Assembly: GCA_051453625.1 (NCBI GenBank)
Contig: JBOZIK010000001.1
Location: 114,851,067-114,915,066 of the forward strand
Direction: 5' to 3'
Length of the DNA: 64,000 bases
Source of the DNA: Welwitschia mirabilis
Taxonomy: Eukaryota; Gnetophyta; Gnetopsida; Welwitschiales
Notes under the pieces: generated by a model
Seen by the model: only the letters and a program-made list of their open reading frames with translations
Told to the model about the DNA's origin: nothing
The model's database searches: none
Position numbers and translations under genes: made by a program
Shown: piece after piece, positions 59,582-64,000 of the stretch
Layout of the letters: the number at the start of each line of letters is the position of its first letter
Position numbering within the stretch: position 1 is the stretch's first letter

Positions 59582-61182
59582 CACAACTTAGAATATTTAG
59601 GGTTTTCTTGCAAGAGTTTCCAAAAAGGCAAGTTGGTGTTTACTTCTTGCATTAAGGTGTTCAGGTGTTCATCAAAAGTAGGATTCATATTCAACCGATC
59701 AAGCCAAGGAGTAGATGGTTTCTTTTCTTTGTTTTCTTGTGAATAATTTTTAGTGGAGGTTTTAGTATGTGATGTTGATAGAAGTTATAGGAGTCTAAAA
59801 TTTCTACATCATCTTCTTCGTTTACTTCATTGTTTTTGGAAGTTGAAACCTCATGGTAGGAGGTGTTGTATCATTCTCACTTCTTGTTACTACTTTCAAA
59901 TCTTTCTTGACTTTATTTGTCTTTGGTAAAGGTTGAGATGTAAGAGACCCTTGTGGTCTTTGGTTGGCAAGCAATGTTTGTTGGAGCATATTCACTAAGT
60001 TTTCAATGTTGCTATTAGTTTTTTCTTGCACTTTTCTCATCTCTTTTATGGATTCCCTAAGTGGCTCATTCTAATTTTGTTGGAAGTTGAAGTTATTTGG
60101 TTAGAAGTTTGAATTTCTGAAACTATTTTCAAAAGGTTTTGATGTTGATTGTCCACCTAATCTTTGTTGAAATTGAGGTTGGCTTTTGAAGTTAGGTGTT
60201 CTTTAGTTGAAAGCACAAACTTCCTCAAACATCCTTTCTTTACAAGTTGGCAACAAGGGACATTCTTTAGTTGGATGAGAGCCATATTCACAAATTTCAC
60301 AAGTTAAAGTGATGTTTTCATCGTTTACTATCTTTGCATCAACTTTCAATGGTATGTATTACTCTAAGGTGGTAATAAAGTCTTTAAGTAGGTTGGTTGG
60401 ATCACTCCTTTTTTCTTCCTTGTCATGTTTAACTTCCTTTAGATCTTTTATGATTTAGCATACAGTTTGATTTTCTTTAGTAGGTTTAGGCCAAGTTTGA
60501 CTTATTTCTACCAGGTTTTCCAACACACTCCATACATCGTCTAGGTCAAAATTCAACAAGCTGCCCCCATAAGAAAACTCTACAATTTATTTGGTTTGAC
60601 AATTCAATCCACTATAGAGATAATCAACTAACTCTAGTTTACTAAATTCATCAATAGGGTTGGCATGGGTAGCACTGATAAAATGCTCATAAGCTATGGC
60701 ATAATCCTCGTGACGTTGTTGTTGAAAGTTGGTCACTTCTTTTCTTCTTTTTCTCATAGAAATTTCACTCAAAAATCATTTAATAAAAACTTCTTGTACT
60801 CAACCCCATGATTTAAGGCCCTTATGTAGAATAGTTTTGAGCCAAATTTTTGTCCTTCCTCTAAGTGTGACTGGAAAAATAATCATGTAAGTACAGTCAC
60901 TAATTCATTTTTTCCATTTCCTGAGATAAGCACAATTTGTTCAATGTCAACTATATGTTGAAAAGGGCCCTCCTTAGGTCCCTCTGAAAAAGTTGAATAT
61001 GCACTCAAATTGCTTAACTCAACATCATCATCGCGGGGTAAATCAAAGGGATTTTGGATTTCACGTTTTCGATTAGCAATTAGATCTTTAAGAGTAATGT
61101 TTGCATTCATAGTAGAAGTTTCTATTACAATTGGAGTACTAGACAAAGTGACTTGCTTTTGTTTTTGCGATGATTTCGACAT
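59582..61182 (-). pseudogene. Ty3/gypsy gag with CCHC zinc knuckle, interrupted
   Basis: Frames at 61182-60883, 60772-60587, 60040-59822 and 59694 to the gap carry one gag in order. The first begins MSKSSQKQKQV and includes FDLPRDDDVE. Near 60850, GRTKIWLKTIL matches G.AK.WL..L. The 60772 frame has EVTNFQQQRHEDYAIAYEHF then a YSGLN block, matching EI..F.Q...E....AWERF and FYNGL. Near 60260-60300, CEICEYGSHPTKEC is an exact CX2CX4HX4C knuckle that would bind genomic RNA. The last frame contains LPFWKLLQENPKYSKL, the gag-PR linker. Stops and frame changes between pieces show it is inactive, or carries sequencing errors. Confidence 0.8.
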
Positions 61183-61455
61183 ATTTGATATATTCGAAGA
61201 AGAAATGACACGATCTACTTCTATACTACAATTTTCTTTTCCAAAATCTAATTCTGAGTCAATGAAAGTAGCAAAATCTTATTCTTCAATTCTTGGAATT
61301 TGCATACTTGGGGGGTGCATACCTGAATTTTACTCGAAGTCGAAAAGTCCTTCTCTAATGTTTTCTCCAATCAAGTTCCGCTCTCTCTGATATTTCATCT
61401 TTCTACCATAATTCACCATATCCCTGCATGTTCAAACAGCAAAGAAAAAAAAAGG

Positions 61456-61705
61456 ATTGTCGTCCACCTAGTCGTGGGGACAATAGGGGGACGATGATCA
61501 CAGTGACAGAAAACTGAACACGAGAGAATGTTGCCAAAAATGAAAACCAGACTGTCGTCTAGGCTGTCGTGGGGATGACAAAGAAGACAACGATACCTTT
61601 ATTACTGATCTACAAACAGAAAAGAAATTGCAAAACAGGAAATAAATTTGACATTTTAGAACTGTTATTTCTAATGCCATTGGGACGACAAAGAGGATGA
61701 CAAGG
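61456..61705. repeat. GTCGT hairpin modules in the leader (three copies)
   Basis: Copies at 61456-61500 and 61551-61603, and a partial one at 61675-61705, share the pattern TGTCGTC, a short spacer, TGTCGTGGGGAYGACA, then AGRGGACGAC-like sequence. The core is an inverted repeat (TGTCGT/ACGACA around GGGG). Related copies occur in the LTR at 63013-63057 and 63129-63162. Confidence 0.75.
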
Positions 61706-61854
61706 ATCCTAAAAACTACGAAAAATGAAAATTGTTGAAATAAACCTATTCTAAGCTATGCTAGAAATATAACACTATTTTAAATAGATAACCTTAACAG
61801 AAAATTCGAGGTACTTATCTGGATAGTGACAATTCTCCAGCTCCTTGCAACCTT

Positions 61855-61874
61855 CACCGACAAGGGCGCCAAAA
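61855..61874 (-). promoter_or_regulatory. Primer-binding site, nearly undecayed
   Basis: On the minus strand TTTTGGCGCCCTTGTCGGTG starts right after the LTR terminus CACCACAACA. The TGGCGCC start is the class used by many plant Ty3/gypsy elements, including Athila/Tat types. All its CG sites are intact. Confidence 0.8.
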
Positions 61875-62094
61875 TGTTGTGGTGTGAATTTATGCAATCC
61901 TTAAGTCCTTTAGGTAAACTTGTAAATCAAATTATTGCAGAAAAACACTCGCTAGTATAGACGAGAGTTAGCACGAATGTTATAATCCCAACAAAGACAC
62001 CAGGCTTAGAGTTAGATAATTGATTTCCAAAAGTATTTTTGGTCTTTTATCTTTAAATAAATGAAAGTAAACAACAATGTAAAATGCAATGCAA

Positions 62095-62194
62095 NNNNNN
62101 NNNNNNNNNNNNNNNNNNNNNNNNNNNNNNNNNNNNNNNNNNNNNNNNNNNNNNNNNNNNNNNNNNNNNNNNNNNNNNNNNNNNNNNNNNNNNN
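62095..62194. other. Assembly gap (100 N) inside the LTR
   Basis: The 86 bp ending at the gap recur at 62279-62370, but sequence before them differs between the two copies. Either two LTR copies or two haplotypes have been joined. Confidence 0.9.
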
Positions 62195-62889
62195 GTGTCC
62201 TATAAATAAGTGGGTATTGTAAATACTTTGATATATCGAATAAAAAGGGTTTCTCCCAATATTTCTTCAAAAGCACTAGGCTTAGAATTAGAGAATTGAT
62301 TTTCCAAAATATTTTTGGTCTTTTATCTTTAAATAAATGAAAATAAACAACAATGTAAAATGCAATGCAATGATGAATGAAGATGAAATGCAATGGATGA
62401 GAATGGAAATGAAATGCATTCTATTTGGATCCTAATTCTTCTATCACAAGAACTAGCTCTCTATAATTCAAGTCAATTAAGAAGAGTTCTTTTCTTGTTC
62501 CTAACCAACGTAAACTATGAGATATGTCAAATAGAATATGGAATGCAATATGAGATTGAAATGACACAACAATACAAACCTAAACTAACCAAAGTCAACC
62601 TTAACAAAGGTTGCCCTTATGATCTAAATAAATCATAGAATTATCACTAGACTATAACCAACTTAAACCATATGAGACATAAACAGAATTGTAGTGAAAA
62701 GAGAATTTGAATTAATTAAAGAACTTTTACATCCACTTACAACAAAGTAGTAACTCCTCAATGGAGGATTCTCGGCCTAACATCAAAGGTAACTTCTCTC
62801 TATAGCTATTGGATGGACCTCTTGTCCTTCAGTCTTCCGTTACAAGAGCATTGGGTACAAAAGATGGAAATAGAAGTGAAGGAAAGGGA

Positions 62890-62901
62890 GGATATTTATA
62901 G
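62890..62901 (-). promoter_or_regulatory. LTR TATA box of the young element
   Basis: Minus-strand CTATAAATATCC lies about 470 bp from the LTR start and downstream of the two U3 hairpin modules, as expected for the U3/R promoter. Confidence 0.55.
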
Positions 62902-63012
62902 TTTTACAATGAAGTTCTAGAAGCTTAACCTAGAAGTCGGAGAAGAACCTTAGCAGCCCAAATGGGTTACATGACCCCATTGCAAAGATAATTTCTTTTC
63001 GTCATAGAAAAT

Positions 63013-63162
63013 AACTGTCGTCGTGCCTGTCGTGGGGATAACAGAGGGGATGTCACTCTACGTCAAAAGGTACTCCATCAGCTTCATGCCCTGCTATCAA
63101 CCCCACAACTTCTGTCCATGGTAGCAGTGTTGTCGTCTTGCCTGTCGTGGGGACGACAGACT
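63013..63162. repeat. GTCGT hairpin modules in U3 (two copies)
   Basis: Copies at 63013-63057 and 63129-63162. The second contains the perfect inverted repeat TGTCGTGGGGACGACA. Both read TGTCGTC, 2-3 bases, GCCTGTCGTGGGGA, closer to each other than to the leader copies. Confidence 0.75.
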
Positions 63163-63369
63163 TCCTCATCTTCAATCTCAAAGATAAATCAGTCTTCAGC
63201 ACAGTACATTCTTCTTCCAAAGTATGAAGTATCAGAATAAGCCTAAGAAGCCTCCAAATATGGTAAGAATCATATGTTTCAGTGATCATCTTGTCTGTTC
63301 TATATAATCATCAGTGTTGCATACAAACCTGTATAAAAGTCCTGCGGAAGCACTCAAAATACACCATCA

Positions 63370-63521
63370 AATTCCGACAATTCCATGGTTGACAAGGAAA
63401 AATCTCTTTTCCCAACTCAAATGTAAGTCACTCTCTATACATCGATTCAAAACTTTCTCTAATTGTTCTATAGTTTGTTCAAAAGTGTCACCAAGGAGAA
63501 GTCATCCATGAAAATTTTAAT
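63370..63521 (-). pseudogene. Ty3/gypsy RT palm fragment (MDDF box), host of the insertion
   Basis: The minus strand from 63521 reads KIFMDDFSL, then after a frameshift EQTIEQLEKVLNRCIESDLH, then LSWEKRFFLVNHGIV. This matches the Ty3/gypsy RT palm: .(Y/F)MDDF.(V)(F/Y)......L..LEKVL.RC.E..L.LNWEKC.FMV..GIVLG. The catalytic MDDF is intact. The sequence breaks off at the LTR edge (63369) and at the gap (63522), so only about 50 codons remain. Confidence 0.8.
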
Positions 63522-63621
63522 NNNNNNNNNNNNNNNNNNNNNNNNNNNNNNNNNNNNNNNNNNNNNNNNNNNNNNNNNNNNNNNNNNNNNNNNNNNNNNN
63601 NNNNNNNNNNNNNNNNNNNNN
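63522..63621. other. Assembly gap (100 N)
   Basis: To its right, sequence restarts at a point equivalent to about 62320 within the LTR. Confidence 0.9.
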
Positions 63622-64000
63622 CTTATCTTTAAATAAATAAAAGTAAATAACAATGTAAAATGCAATGCAATGGTAAATGAAGATGAAATGCAATGGATGA
63701 GAATAGAAATGAAATGGATTTTATTTAGATCCTAATTCTTCTGTCAGAAGAGCTAGCTCTCTATAATTCAAATCAATTAAGAAGAGTTCTTTTTTTGTTC
63801 CTAACTAATATGAACTATGAGATATGCCAAATAGAATATGGAATGCAGTATGAGATTGAAATGAAGCAACAATGCAAACCTAAACTAACCAAAGTCAACA
63901 TTAACAAAGGTTGCCCTTATGATCTAAATAACTTACAGAATTGTCACTAGACTATAACCAACTTAAACCATGAGGGACATAAACAGAATCGTAGTGAAAA
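63622..64000 (-). repeat. Second partial copy of the young LTR
   Basis: Matches 62320-62698 at an offset of 1302 bp with roughly 93-95% identity by eye. It continues beyond the window. It could be another LTR of the same family or an alternative version of the same LTR. Confidence 0.75.

Larger units (their letters stand above)
59582..63369 (-). mobile_element. Young Ty3/gypsy element, minus strand, 5' LTR to gag C-terminus
   Basis: The right end of a minus-strand element: 5' LTR (61875-63369), an almost undecayed primer-binding site (61855-61874), a leader with GTCGT hairpin modules (61456-61705) and gag (about 61182 down to 59582). It is cut by the gap at 59482-59581, so PR, RT, INT and the 3' LTR are not in the window. 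CG sites survive and gag is readable over long stretches, unlike every other element here. This indicates a much more recent insertion. The outer edge at 63369/63370 abuts an RT fragment of another element. Confidence 0.75.
61875..63369 (-). repeat. 5' LTR of the young element
   Basis: On the plus strand it runs from TGTTGTGGTGTG to ACACCATCA, that is TG...CA on the minus strand. It contains a 100-N gap (62095-62194) around which about 86 bp are duplicated (62009-62094 and 62279-62370), so the true LTR is probably near 1.2 kb. The right edge was placed where RT coding sequence of a different element begins. Confidence 0.65.

Noticed and set aside
61010-61390. 126-codon plus-strand frame
   Set aside because: It is antisense to the gag frame at 60883-61182, which has the recognisable gag context.
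1-64000. Fungal-type repeat-induced point mutation as cause of the AT bias
   Set aside because: The elements are plant-type (Tat/Athila gag and PBS, L1 with zf-RVT and RNase H), and slow deamination of methylated cytosine explains the transitions.
1-64000. CRISPR array, bacterial operon, or prophage
   Set aside because: No regularly spaced identical repeats with unique spacers, no ribosome-binding-site-led gene runs, and all coding traces are eukaryotic retroelements.

Overview
The window is eukaryotic, almost certainly plant nuclear heterochromatin from a draft scaffold. It is very A+T-rich, broken by runs of N, and nearly every recognisable coding trace is a decayed retrotransposon of a plant lineage: Ty3/gypsy elements with Tat/Athila-like gag, protease and TGGCGCC-type primer sites, Ty1/copia, and L1-type LINEs with endonuclease, zf-RVT and RNase H. 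I found no intact host gene, tRNA, rRNA or organelle insertion. Domain calls come from reading translations by eye through stops and frameshifts; boundaries are approximate unless a short motif is quoted.

Layout. 1-1165: copia-like LTR with two internal repeat arrays. 1200-4700: minus-strand Ty3/gypsy gag-protease remnant. 6185-10050: three copies of an unclassified repeat of about 1.05 kb, two of them adjacent; a fragment recurs near 59100. 13200-18900: minus-strand L1 LINE. 19900-24150: minus-strand Ty3/gypsy pol (PR, RT, RNase H, INT). 24197-42842: plus-strand LTR element 'A' (LTR, PBS, gag, PR, LTR, no RT or INT), present in two diverged versions on interleaved contigs. 44101-52769: plus-strand element 'B' with the same gag-PR-only plan. 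54000-56000: minus-strand LINE fragment and copia RT. 56257-56720: an unrecognised segment of more ordinary composition. 57390-58210: AT/TG repeats and a G-quadruplex motif. 59582-63369: the youngest element, a minus-strand Ty3/gypsy with readable gag, a CCHC knuckle, an almost undecayed PBS and an LTR; its U3 and leader share a GTCGT hairpin module. It is inserted in another element's RT.

The strongest observation concerns assembly. At most of the 100-N gaps the right contig restarts inside sequence already present at the end of the left contig. Contigs 28206-38587 and 42943 onward overlap by about 185 bp at roughly 95% identity. The contig placed between them (38688-42842), like the one before (ending 28105), is a more diverged version (roughly 88%). 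The order therefore looks like two versions of one locus interleaved, and much of the apparent tandem repetition is probably redundant placement.

Biologically, A and B are the most interesting: non-autonomous LTR elements keeping gag and protease domains but no polymerase or integrase, lying in the same orientation about 1 kb apart.
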